NCBI GenBank assembly: GCA_964598225.1
Contig: CAZRBG010000027.1
Location: 1 to 64,000 of the forward strand
From: SG8-4 sp964598225
GTDB taxonomy: Bacteria > Planctomycetota > Phycisphaerae > Sedimentisphaerales > Anaerobacaceae
DNA: 64,000 nt
Direction: 5' to 3'
In this document: positions 9,059 to 16,825 of the stretch, piece after piece
Layout of the letters: every line of letters begins with the position of its first letter
How positions within the stretch are numbered: the first letter of the stretch is position 1
Made by a program: the position numbers and the translations under genes
Notes under the pieces: model-generated
Databases searched by the model: none
Seen by the model: only the letters and a program-made list of their open reading frames with translations
Told to the model about the DNA's origin: nothing

Positions 9059-10213
9059 TCAACCTTTCGCGAACATGCTGCCGGGAAGCTGCTTGATGAG
9101 GCCTTTGAGGCGCATTGATATCAAAGTGGCGTTGACGACACCCGCGGGCAGATTCGTCTCGGCGATGATCTGCTCGGCGTGCATCGGCTCGGAGTTCAGG
9201 CAATCGTATATCTTACGCTCGGCGTCGCTGAGCTTTAGTTTGCGGGCGTCGAAAAGCGTCTTTTCCGCACGTTTGGTTGCGTTCGCCGCCGCAGTGCTTA
9301 CGTGCTCGGTCAGTTGTTCGCCGATATGCCCGAGCGCTTCGGTGACGTCCTCGACCGACTCGATCAGCCTGGCGCCCTGCTTTATCAACTGATGCGCGCC
9401 TTTGCTAAGCGGCGAATCGATCTTACCCGGCACCGCCATTACTTCACGGTCATAATCCACGGCGGCTTTTGCCGTAATCAGCGCCCCCGAGCGCGGCGCA
9501 GCCTCGATTACAATCGTCCCCAGCGACAGCCCGGCGATTATCCTGTTTCGCGGCGGAAAATTCTCCCGCAGCGGCTCATACTCCAACGGCAGCTCGCTCA
9601 GGCAAGCGCCGGATTCCACTATAAGCTCGAACAGCCTCTTGTTCTCGGGAGGGAAGATGGTCGCGAGCCCACAACCCTGAACGGCGATAGTTCGTCCGCC
9701 GGCCGACAGCGCTCCCTGGTGTGCGGCGGTGTCGATGCCGCGAGCCATCCCGGAGCAGATAGTAAATCCCGCCGCGGCGAGAAAGTGAGCGAAGCGCGAG
9801 GACTGCTCCTGACCGTAGAGGCTGCACCGCCGCGAGCCAACGATGGAAACCGCAAGATTGTCGTCGCGTCTGAGGCTCCCCTTGACGTAGAGCACAGGCG
9901 ACGGGTCGTAGATGCGCCGGAGAACCGGCGGATACCGCTCATCTTCAAGATTGATTAGATAAACGCCGAGCTTATGCGCCAATTCCAGCTCCGGCCTCGG
10001 ATCGAACTTATCGCGCGTCGCGGCTATCCTCTCAGCGGTCTTGAATCCAAGCCCGTTGACCTTCGCCAACTCCGAAACCGAAGCCCCCAGCGCTCTCTCG
10101 GTCGAGCCGAACCGCTTAATCAGCCGCCCAAAAATCGCCGGCCCCACCCCGTCGGCCCGTATCAACTTCAGCCAGCTCTCAATCCCGTCCGAATTCGGCT
10201 GCAATCTCGCCAT
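9059..10213 (-). CDS. dprA: DNA processing protein DprA
   Basis: DprA loads RecA on incoming single-stranded DNA during natural transformation. The 384-residue protein has an N-terminal helix-hairpin-helix/SAM-like region (about 10-75, GVGPAIFGRLIKRFG), then the Rossmann-like DprA core (about 105-305). The core carries VGSRRCSLYG, SGMARGIDTAAHQGAL, GCGLATIFPPEN and FPPRNRIIAGLS. A winged-helix DML1-type domain (about 325-384) follows. The ATG at 10213 is chosen because GAAAGG lies about nine bases upstream; a TTG eight codons earlier is less likely. It has no co-directional partner close by. Identification is firm. Whether the cell is competent cannot be said. Confidence 0.95.
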   Translation of the reverse strand: MARLQPNSDGIESWLKLIRADGVGPAIFGRLIKRFGSTERALGASVSELAKVNGLGFKTAERIAATRDKFDPRPELELAHKLGVYLINLEDERYPPVLRRIYDPSPVLYVKGSLRRDDNLAVSIVGSRRCSLYGQEQSSRFAHFLAAAGFTICSGMARGIDTAAHQGALSAGGRTIAVQGCGLATIFPPENKRLFELIVESGACLSELPLEYEPLRENFPPRNRIIAGLSLGTIVIEAAPRSGALITAKAAVDYDREVMAVPGKIDSPLSKGAHQLIKQGARLIESVEDVTEALGHIGEQLTEHVSTAAANATKRAEKTLFDARKLKLSDAERKIYDCLNSEPMHAEQIIAETNLPAGVVNATLISMRLKGLIKQLPGSMFAKG

Positions 10214-10431
10214 CCAATTACCTTTCGCCAGAAACAAGATAAAAATTGACAGACACCGGCCGGACCAATCTCGCTAAATCAGCCACAGGCCCCGCACACG
10301 TCTACGCCTTATCAAGCGGCATTTAACCAGACAAATCGCCGAAGGGCAGGCAGAAATCGTCCCAAAACAGCCTAAAGACGATAGCCTCACCGGGAGACCG
10401 CTCAGGGCCTGCTGAGGGATTTCTTCCGCCT

Positions 10432-12159
10432 CTAATTCCTATCTTTGACCTTGAGCCGTCTGTCTGGCTCGAAATCGTATAGGTTGTTTCGCACCATGTC
10501 AAGCACCTGGTGGATGCTTGGGCGGTCGCCCCAAAACGTGCCGTAATAGGCGAACCGCACGATTCCTTCCTTGTCCACGATGACCACCGACGGGCGATTG
10601 ATCCATTCGGAATGGACGGCGAAGGCCATCGGCTGCACGCCATATTCGGCGCCGACAGCTGCCGCGCGGTCAACCAGATGCGGCCACCAGATATTTTTTG
10701 TGTAGGCATCTTTGAATGAGGTCTTGCTAAACCAATATTTCGGTTCGAGCTCCTTGCCGACCATCACGCGCGCCGGGAACATGTCGTGACATTCGAGCGT
10801 GAAGACCTGCACGTTCGCCTGTTCGAACTGATTACGCAATTCGATCAGCTCGCGGAATTCGCCGTGGCACACGGGGCACCAGTCCGCGAACACCCAGATG
10901 AGCGCTACGGGTTTCTTCCCGCGAAAATCAGATAGTCGCCACACCCGGCCCTCTGTGTCGGGCAATTCGAAGTCAACGGCCGACTCCCCCACCTGAACCT
11001 GGTTAAAACGCGTTTCGTCAAGGCCGCGATAGGCGTCGGCGAGTTCGGCGGTGGCGACGAGGCCATGCTCAACCGCATACGCGGCCAGCTCCGCCTGATG
11101 CTGCACGTCGCGTGACTTGTCCTCGGTCTGCGCCCGACGCAGCAGCGCGAGCGATCCCTTATGCCCAATCTGACCCAGCGCAATAGCGGCCTGTGACCGA
11201 ACAACCGAATCGCTGTCGTCGCGCAGTGTGCTCTCCAGGTCGGAGACGGCGTTTGTCGCGCGAGTGATACCGAGCACCATCGCCGCCACATGCCGCACGT
11301 GGGCATCGGTATCATGCAGTGCGTCCACCAGCTTTGGCGATGCGCCCTGTCCAAGGCGCACGAGGTCGCGTACAGCCAGCGTGCGAACGAGCCAGTCGGT
11401 ATCCCGGAGATCGGCCACGCCGTGCTTGTTCAAGTGGCGGTCGAAGGTGAACCCATTGCGAACGGGATGAAATTGGTGCTCGCGGACGCGCGATAGAATC
11501 TGTTCGACCCGGTTTGCTGCGCCGGCATCGGTCTGCGCGGCCTTCAGCAGATCCTTGGGCGCGAGGCGCACTTTGTAATCGGGATTGGCATAGCTGAACT
11601 TAATGACGCCGTCGGTCCCCACAATGAACACCGAGGGCACTGGAAGCAGATGGTGCTTTTGGCCGGATGCCTCTTCGAGATCGATGCCGTATCCCTTGTA
11701 TTTCGCAAACGTTGAACCATCGATGCGGAAGGCGATGCCAAAGGACCGAGATGCTTTCATGGTATGGTCGGATAGGAGTGTGTACGTGAGCTTATGTTTG
11801 TCCATGCTTTCGGCGAGTTTCGCCGGGCGGTCAGGACTGATTGCGAGAATCCGGTAGCCAAGATCCAACAGTTTGGGCTCGATGGTCTGCAACTGCCCGA
11901 GATGGCGATTGCAGTACGGACACCAGCCGCCGCGATAGAAGATCAGGATCGTGGGTTGGCTCTTTATTGCCCCGTCCAGATCAAAGGCCCTGCCGTCCAC
12001 GCTCTGAAGCGTTAAGGAAGGCACAGTCGCTCCGATCGACAGCGGACGAACGTCTTGGGCCGACGTCGCGATGTCAGTTGCTTCGTTGTCGTTTGCATTA
12101 ACCTCGCACAGCGTAGACAAAAGAAATATCAAACAGAAACCCATTGTCGCTGTCTTCAT
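10432..12159 (-). CDS. peroxiredoxin-HEAT repeat-thioredoxin-like fusion, exported
   Basis: This protein has 575 residues with a signal peptide (about 1-23). Residues 40-210 are an AhpC/TSA-type redoxin domain with a CPYC pair (C80 and C83) in FYRGGWCPYCNRHL. Residues about 255-370 are HEAT-like helical repeats (VRxLAVRDLVRLG, VRHVAAMVLG, VRSQAAIALGQIG). Residues about 385-575 form a second redoxin/thioredoxin-like domain with CPVC (C428 and C431) in FADWCPVCHGEF. Both CXXC pairs appear intact, so both domains could be redox-active in the periplasm. The ATG at 12159 is preceded by AAAGGA. The gene lies 80 bases downstream of the FMN reductase and may belong to its TetR-controlled unit. The substrate is unknown. 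Confidence 0.8.
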   Translation of the reverse strand: MKTATMGFCLIFLLSTLCEVNANDNEATDIATSAQDVRPLSIGATVPSLTLQSVDGRAFDLDGAIKSQPTILIFYRGGWCPYCNRHLGQLQTIEPKLLDLGYRILAISPDRPAKLAESMDKHKLTYTLLSDHTMKASRSFGIAFRIDGSTFAKYKGYGIDLEEASGQKHHLLPVPSVFIVGTDGVIKFSYANPDYKVRLAPKDLLKAAQTDAGAANRVEQILSRVREHQFHPVRNGFTFDRHLNKHGVADLRDTDWLVRTLAVRDLVRLGQGASPKLVDALHDTDAHVRHVAAMVLGITRATNAVSDLESTLRDDSDSVVRSQAAIALGQIGHKGSLALLRRAQTEDKSRDVQHQAELAAYAVEHGLVATAELADAYRGLDETRFNQVQVGESAVDFELPDTEGRVWRLSDFRGKKPVALIWVFADWCPVCHGEFRELIELRNQFEQANVQVFTLECHDMFPARVMVGKELEPKYWFSKTSFKDAYTKNIWWPHLVDRAAAVGAEYGVQPMAFAVHSEWINRPSVVIVDKEGIVRFAYYGTFWGDRPSIHQVLDMVRNNLYDFEPDRRLKVKDRN

Positions 12160-12239
12160 GGTTGTGTCCTTTCTCAATTTATCGCGAACATTGATTCGAG
12201 TTTGGAGCAGAGAAAGCCCCCCGTCTTTCTCTGCGCCGG

Positions 12240-12884
12240 TTACGTAGCAGCCGCGAACTCATGGAGGCGCTCGGTCAGTTTACGGCCCAAAGTCTGAGCC
12301 AGCTCGATTCTGTCAGGCTGTTTCGAAAGGTCCGGTATGATTTCCGGAGTGATCTTTGTTCCGGGCCCGAAGAACATGTGGATCGCGCCGACTTTGCAGG
12401 TTTCCCCGTGGCCGCACTTGAAGCAGCTCGCTGCTCCCTGCGCCGAGACTGAGCCGATGCAATCGATCTGGTTGTACTGGAAGAAGCTTCGAATGCCCTC
12501 AACCACCCGCTCGCCGGAACTGCCGCCCACCCCCACCGCTACGCCGAGCTTGCCGCTTACGGCTTTGCCCTCTTGGTGGCGGAACTGATACCATCGCTCC
12601 ATGAAACAGTGAGTGAGGCCGTTGAGGGTGTTAAAGTAGTTTGCTCCGCCGATCACGTAGGCATCGGCCTCGACAATCTTCGCACGCAAGGCGTTCAGAT
12701 CATCCTTCACTTTACATACATTGTCGCTGACGCATCCGAGGCAGGCAATACAGGGGCCGATCTGTTTACCGGACAGTGACACGAATTCGGCCTCGCACCC
12801 CTGCACGCCCGACAGAACAGCTTGTACGAGCTGGTCTGTTGTCGAGCCCCTGCGAGGGCTGCCGCTGATTGCAAGAACTTTCAT
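12240..12884 (-). CDS. NAD(P)H-dependent FMN reductase / iron-sulfur flavoprotein-like
   Basis: This 214-residue flavodoxin-like protein begins with the FMN-phosphate-binding segment ISGSPRRGSTTD. It carries a compact cysteine cluster, CIACLGC followed by VSDNVC at about residues 48-60, resembling the cluster of iron-sulfur flavoproteins. Further cysteines occur in CFKCGHGETC. It therefore may bind FMN and possibly a 4Fe-4S cluster and reduce quinones, electrophiles or oxygen species. Its ATG overlaps the stop of the TetR gene (ATGA), so the two are translationally coupled. Identification of the family is good; the substrate is inferred only. Confidence 0.85.
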   Translation of the reverse strand: MKVLAISGSPRRGSTTDQLVQAVLSGVQGCEAEFVSLSGKQIGPCIACLGCVSDNVCKVKDDLNALRAKIVEADAYVIGGANYFNTLNGLTHCFMERWYQFRHQEGKAVSGKLGVAVGVGGSSGERVVEGIRSFFQYNQIDCIGSVSAQGAASCFKCGHGETCKVGAIHMFFGPGTKITPEIIPDLSKQPDRIELAQTLGRKLTERLHEFAAAT

Positions 12885-13555
12885 TTGCTATCCTTTCGTT
12901 TTGTTGGTCTTGAGACTTGTTGATCGTTTTGGTCTTGTGCCGCGGAGTTTGCAGGCCGTGATGCAGTCGGTGCAATTTTCGGGGCCAGCAGCACCCGAAG
13001 GGATTTCAGGCAGTTCCGGAGCGGGCCATCCTGCTTCGTGAGGCGAGACATCATGATCCCGCCTTCGATGCAGGCGACGACAAGACGGGCAAGCGCGGCG
13101 GCGGATTGGTCCCTCCGGATCTGTCCGGCCTCCTGCCCCGTGTGAATCACACGTTCGATACGGCAGAGCCATTCATCGAAAACTTGTTTCACAAATCCGG
13201 CATAGATGGGGTTGGAATCGCTCGTTTCAAGCGCAGTGTTGCCCCAGAGACAGCCCCCCACAAAGCCGGTCCTGCGATGTTCACCAAGTGCCGCCTTGAA
13301 AAAACGCCCCAGCGCCGCCATAGGCGTGTCCCCCGTGAGATTAGAGTCAATAAAGACCAAGAAATCATCTCTGGCACGCTGGAGGACAGCCAACCCGAGT
13401 TCTTCTTTGCCGGGGAAGTGGTAGTAGAGCGTGCCTTTCTTAACCCCGGCCGCCTGGAGCACGTCATTGATTGAAGTCGGGCCGAATCCCTGTCTCTGAA
13501 CAAGACGGGTCGTCTCATCCAATAGCCGTTCTCGTGTGATTTGAGCGCCATACAT
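12881..13555 (-). CDS. TetR/AcrR family transcriptional regulator
   Basis: This 224-residue protein has an N-terminal helix-turn-helix with the family signature TSINDVLQAAGVKKGTLYYHF, split here as residues about 25-45, and a C-terminal ligand domain typical of AcrR/NemR-like repressors. The start at 13555 (MYGAQITRERLL) is preferred over a longer in-frame start because AAAGGA lies just upstream and the longer version would read through the promoter and operator. A palindrome GACCGGTC sits 26 bases upstream next to a TATAAT. Autoregulation together with the coupled FMN reductase is therefore likely. The inducer is unknown, possibly an electrophile or quinone by analogy with NemR. Confidence 0.88.
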   Translation of the reverse strand: MYGAQITRERLLDETTRLVQRQGFGPTSINDVLQAAGVKKGTLYYHFPGKEELGLAVLQRARDDFLVFIDSNLTGDTPMAALGRFFKAALGEHRRTGFVGGCLWGNTALETSDSNPIYAGFVKQVFDEWLCRIERVIHTGQEAGQIRRDQSAAALARLVVACIEGGIMMSRLTKQDGPLRNCLKSLRVLLAPKIAPTASRPANSAAQDQNDQQVSRPTKRKDSK

Positions 13556-13570
13556 GTTATTCCTTTCAAT

Positions 13571-13592
13571 ATTATAAACCGACCGGTCAGTA
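13571..13592 (-). promoter_or_regulatory. TetR promoter/operator
   Basis: On the minus strand a near-palindrome ACTGACCGGTCGGT (core GACCGGTC at 13581-13588) is followed by TATAAT (13571-13576). The operator therefore overlaps the promoter spacer, as expected for repression by the TetR protein it precedes. No strong -35 hexamer is seen. Confidence 0.6.
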
Positions 13593-13723
13593 TACATTTT
13601 AAACAGTTTAACTGCTTCTGCAAGCCATTTTTTATGTGATAACAAAAATTTTTGGTTCGTCCGGACAATTCCGGATCGTATTATTTCCGTGAAATCAGGG
13701 TAGCGAACGGGTAAAATAGGGCT

Positions 13724-14209
13724 ATGAAATCGCTTTATGTAGAGACATCTGTTGTGAGTTATCTCGCGGCCAAGCCAAGTCGGGATCTTTTGATCGCGGC
13801 CTGTCAGCAGGCAACGCGGACCTGGTGGGACGATTATCGACGTAAATACGATTTGTGTACATCACAGTTGGTTGTGACAGAAGCTCGCCGCGGTGATCCT
13901 GAAGCCTCGGAAAGCCGCCTGAATTATCTCAGAGAGATTCCGCAGCTGCAGATCACATCGGAGACGCGGGATTTGGCAGCAGCCCTAATCGAACAGGGCG
14001 CATTGCCAAAAAAGGCTGAGGCCGATGCGCTTCACATCGCCGCCGCAGCAGTCCATCAAGTTGATTTACTTCTTACCTGGAATTGCCGACATATAGATAA
14101 TCCGTCAACCAAGCCGGTGGTCCGTTCCGTCTGTGTGGTACAGGGGTATGGTTGTCCTGAGATTTGTACTCCCATAGAGCTTTTGGAGGCGATTAGCGAT
14201 GAAAAATGA
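13724..14209 (+). CDS. PIN-domain protein, VapC-like toxin (module 1)
   Basis: This 161-residue PIN domain starts SLYVETSVVSYLAA, with Glu at the place usually taken by the first Asp. It continues with EARRGD (about residue 50), EADALHIAAAA (about 95-105) and LLTWNCRHIDN (about 115-125). These acidic positions form the metal site of PIN ribonucleases. The YVETS / LLTWNCRH pattern marks a distinct PIN subfamily also present at 44545-45033. The gene overlaps the small downstream gene by 11 bases, so toxin comes first. Likely an RNase toxin; the target is unknown. Confidence 0.8.
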   Translation: MKSLYVETSVVSYLAAKPSRDLLIAACQQATRTWWDDYRRKYDLCTSQLVVTEARRGDPEASESRLNYLREIPQLQITSETRDLAAALIEQGALPKKAEADALHIAAAAVHQVDLLLTWNCRHIDNPSTKPVVRSVCVVQGYGCPEICTPIELLEAISDEK

Positions 14210-14390
14210 GATATTAGAGGAACTCTGGCGCAATCGGGATGAGTTTGCCAGAGAGCATAACTATGACATTGACGCTATGGTCGCGACGCTGCAGGAAATG
14301 GAGAAACAAAGCCCAAATCGGATCATTAACCGTCGTAGTCAAAATTCCAAAAAGACTTCCGACAACAAGCAGACACGTGACAAACCTTGA
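14199..14390 (+). CDS. small antitoxin-like partner of PIN module 1
   Basis: This 63-residue charged protein (IRxxRDEFAREHNYDIDAMV-type pattern; here WRNRDEFAREHNYDIDAMVA) starts inside the PIN gene. GGAGG within the PIN coding region provides its ribosome binding site. It matches the general size, position and helical character of the partner at 45017-45190. It is probably the antitoxin that binds the PIN protein, with a Lys/Asn/Arg-rich disordered tail. No DNA-binding fold is evident. Confidence 0.6.
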   Translation: MKNEILEELWRNRDEFAREHNYDIDAMVATLQEMEKQSPNRIINRRSQNSKKTSDNKQTRDKP

Positions 14391-14413
14391 GCCTGGGTGG
14401 CATTGATTGTCTT

Positions 14414-16729
14414 CTAATTGTTGATGATTGTTTCAACTGGCGGGGCGTGGAAGAGGGCGAGGTTTGAGATTGTGGGGCAGAGGCGGGAATCCAGGATTCT
14501 GATGCGTATTTTGTCGGTGGTTATGTCTTCGGTGCGGCAGATTTTTTTGTAGCCTACGGTTTGGCCTTCGGCGACTTGTTTCCATTTTCCATCGACCTGA
14601 GCGTCGACGGCGAATTTGGCGATTCGCTGGCTGTAGTTGCGGATTTGCTCCTGGAACATTATTACGTTGAAGGTTTTCTCTTGCGGCAACATTATTGTCA
14701 GGTCGGGCTGGGTGGTCCAGTCGGAAGGCATCCAGCAGGTATCGGTGTCGCCGTCGAGAGCGTTGGCTGGTTTGAAATTGCTGCTGCGGGTGGCTGAGGC
14801 GGTTGCCCTGGCGCCGGCGGCAAGGTTGGTTTTAAAAGTCTCGCTGATGATCTTGCCGACTTCGGTTAAGACCTTGCAGTCGCGCTCGGAGAACAGGCCG
14901 TCGCTGTTGGGCGGGATGTTTAGCAAAAGGACGCTGTTGCCGCCGACGGCGTTGTACCAGATATCGACGATGTGCTCGGTCGATTTGACTTTCTGTTTTT
15001 CATCGCGCCAGAACCAACCGTGCCGGATGGAAGTGTCGGTCTCTGCCGGATACCAGTGCAGATAGCCGCCCTCTTGCAGGACCGCTTCGAGCTTGTCCAG
15101 GCTGCCGAGGTCTCTGGCTCTCATATCGGGCCAGGTGAATTTGCCTACCGGAGCATCTATAGGAATAACGCTCCACTCGGCCGGCCGTGCATGGCCTGCT
15201 TCGTTGCCGACCCAGCGTACGTCGGGACCTTTGCCGAATATGACCGCCTGCGGCGCAAGCTCGCGGATCATCGCATACCAGTGCTGATAAGTGTATTTCT
15301 GGCCGCCCTTGCGCTTCGGGTGCGCGCCGTCGAACCAGACCTCGTGGATCGGGCCGTACTCGGTGAGCAGCTCGAAAAGCTGGTTCATGAAATATTCGTT
15401 GTAATCATCCACGACGTACTTGAAAGTCCGTTTGTCTCTGAACGGTCGGCCCGGCACAGGGCGCGGGATGGTCCGCTCGGTGTACTTGCTGAGGTTGCCG
15501 TACAGGCCGTCGGGATTCTCGATCTGGTACAGATCGGCCGGCGAAAGATAGACGCCGACCTTGAGATTGTACTTTCGGCAAGAATCGACCAGGTCGCGCA
15601 GGACGTCGCCTTTGCCGTCGCGCCATTCGCTGGATGCGACCGAATGTTTTGTGTAACGCGTTTGCCAGAGGCAGAAGCCGTCGTGGTGCTTGGCGGTCAG
15701 GATTACCTGCTTCATCCCCGCGGCTTTCATCATCCGGCACCACTGGTCGGTATCGAGCTTTTCAGGGTTGAAAATCGCGGGGTCTTCCATTCCCGTGCCC
15801 CATTCCCGGCCGGTGAAGGTATTGACGCCGAAGTGGACAAAACCTATGAACTCGAGCTTCTGCCAGGCTAACTGCCTCGGCGACGGCTTGACACTGACGG
15901 CTTTGCGGATGAGTTCCTCTCGGGCGGCCACATCTTTGTCGACTGTGTTGTAGATGCGGACGTAATCGACAGTAAAGTAATCGGGCAGATCGGCCTTTGT
16001 AATGTCGCCGCCCCACTTGCCGATTTCCTCGGTGAGCTTTATGAACTGCGGCACCCGGGAGACGCCGCCGGCGCTGGTGCGCCATGTTTCCTTGCCGTCG
16101 ATGTAGAAGACGTATTCTTCGGGTGTCCAGTGCAGGCCGAACGTGTGGAAGCCTTCGCTGACGCCGGGGATGGTGATTTGTCCGGTTCCCGCGCTCTTGT
16201 GGGCCTTGCCGTAGCCGTCCCAGTGGAGGTTCTGCGTGATCTTGTCCTGGCGCCACGGTTTTTCCATGACGTCAATTTCCGTACCGTCGCGGCCACCGTC
16301 GCCGACCTTATTAACGCCGGGCCTTGCAAAAAGCCAGAATGCGGGCCAGTGCCCTTCTTCGGTCGGGAATTTGCAGCGGCAGACCCAGTAGCCGAAGGTG
16401 TGCTCGAATTTGTCCTGTGTGCGAACGGCGCCGGAGGTGTATCTGTCGCCGTCCTTTTTCGTGCGGAGCAGCAGGTTTCCTTTGCCGTCCAGATACGAAT
16501 CTTCTCGAACCCAGTATCCGTCCCGACGTTTCCAGTCGCCCATGATCTCCCACTTGGATTCGTCGATCTTAGTCCCATCGAACTCATCGCTCCAGGCCAA
16601 TTTCCACATCTTGCCCTCCGGCAGCGGCGGCAGAAATGGTTCTTCCGCCAACGCGGCTGTCGTGAAAAAAATTGTGGCCGTGAAAAAGACGACCGGGACT
16701 ACTGTGCGGCAAGAAGATGGTTTTCTCAT
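14414..16729 (-). CDS. GH16-GH29-CBM32 fusion glycoside hydrolase, secreted
   Basis: This 771-residue protein has a signal peptide (1-28). Residues about 40-262 form a GH16 beta-jelly-roll with the EIDVME catalytic signature (E151 nucleophile, D153, E156 acid/base). Residues about 275-625 form a GH29-type alpha-L-fucosidase barrel with KHHDGFCLW (347-355) and VWFDG (D467, the likely nucleophile). Residues about 632-765 resemble an F5/8 type C (CBM32) domain. GH16 enzymes cleave beta-1,3/1,4 glucans and galactans such as agar, carrageenan, porphyran or laminarin, and GH29 removes alpha-L-fucose. Having both in one chain suggests attack on a fucosylated algal or host polysaccharide. Both catalytic signatures appear intact. 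Confidence 0.88.
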   Translation of the reverse strand: MRKPSSCRTVVPVVFFTATIFFTTAALAEEPFLPPLPEGKMWKLAWSDEFDGTKIDESKWEIMGDWKRRDGYWVREDSYLDGKGNLLLRTKKDGDRYTSGAVRTQDKFEHTFGYWVCRCKFPTEEGHWPAFWLFARPGVNKVGDGGRDGTEIDVMEKPWRQDKITQNLHWDGYGKAHKSAGTGQITIPGVSEGFHTFGLHWTPEEYVFYIDGKETWRTSAGGVSRVPQFIKLTEEIGKWGGDITKADLPDYFTVDYVRIYNTVDKDVAAREELIRKAVSVKPSPRQLAWQKLEFIGFVHFGVNTFTGREWGTGMEDPAIFNPEKLDTDQWCRMMKAAGMKQVILTAKHHDGFCLWQTRYTKHSVASSEWRDGKGDVLRDLVDSCRKYNLKVGVYLSPADLYQIENPDGLYGNLSKYTERTIPRPVPGRPFRDKRTFKYVVDDYNEYFMNQLFELLTEYGPIHEVWFDGAHPKRKGGQKYTYQHWYAMIRELAPQAVIFGKGPDVRWVGNEAGHARPAEWSVIPIDAPVGKFTWPDMRARDLGSLDKLEAVLQEGGYLHWYPAETDTSIRHGWFWRDEKQKVKSTEHIVDIWYNAVGGNSVLLLNIPPNSDGLFSERDCKVLTEVGKIISETFKTNLAAGARATASATRSSNFKPANALDGDTDTCWMPSDWTTQPDLTIMLPQEKTFNVIMFQEQIRNYSQRIAKFAVDAQVDGKWKQVAEGQTVGYKKICRTEDITTDKIRIRILDSRLCPTISNLALFHAPPVETIINN

Positions 16730-16825
16730 AAGACTGTCTCCTCATTCATTCTCTCTATGTGTCGTTATCCAGGCAAAAAGGCTGGATTCTCTATTCCTAT
16801 CCGGTTGATCTCTCCGCAACAGATA

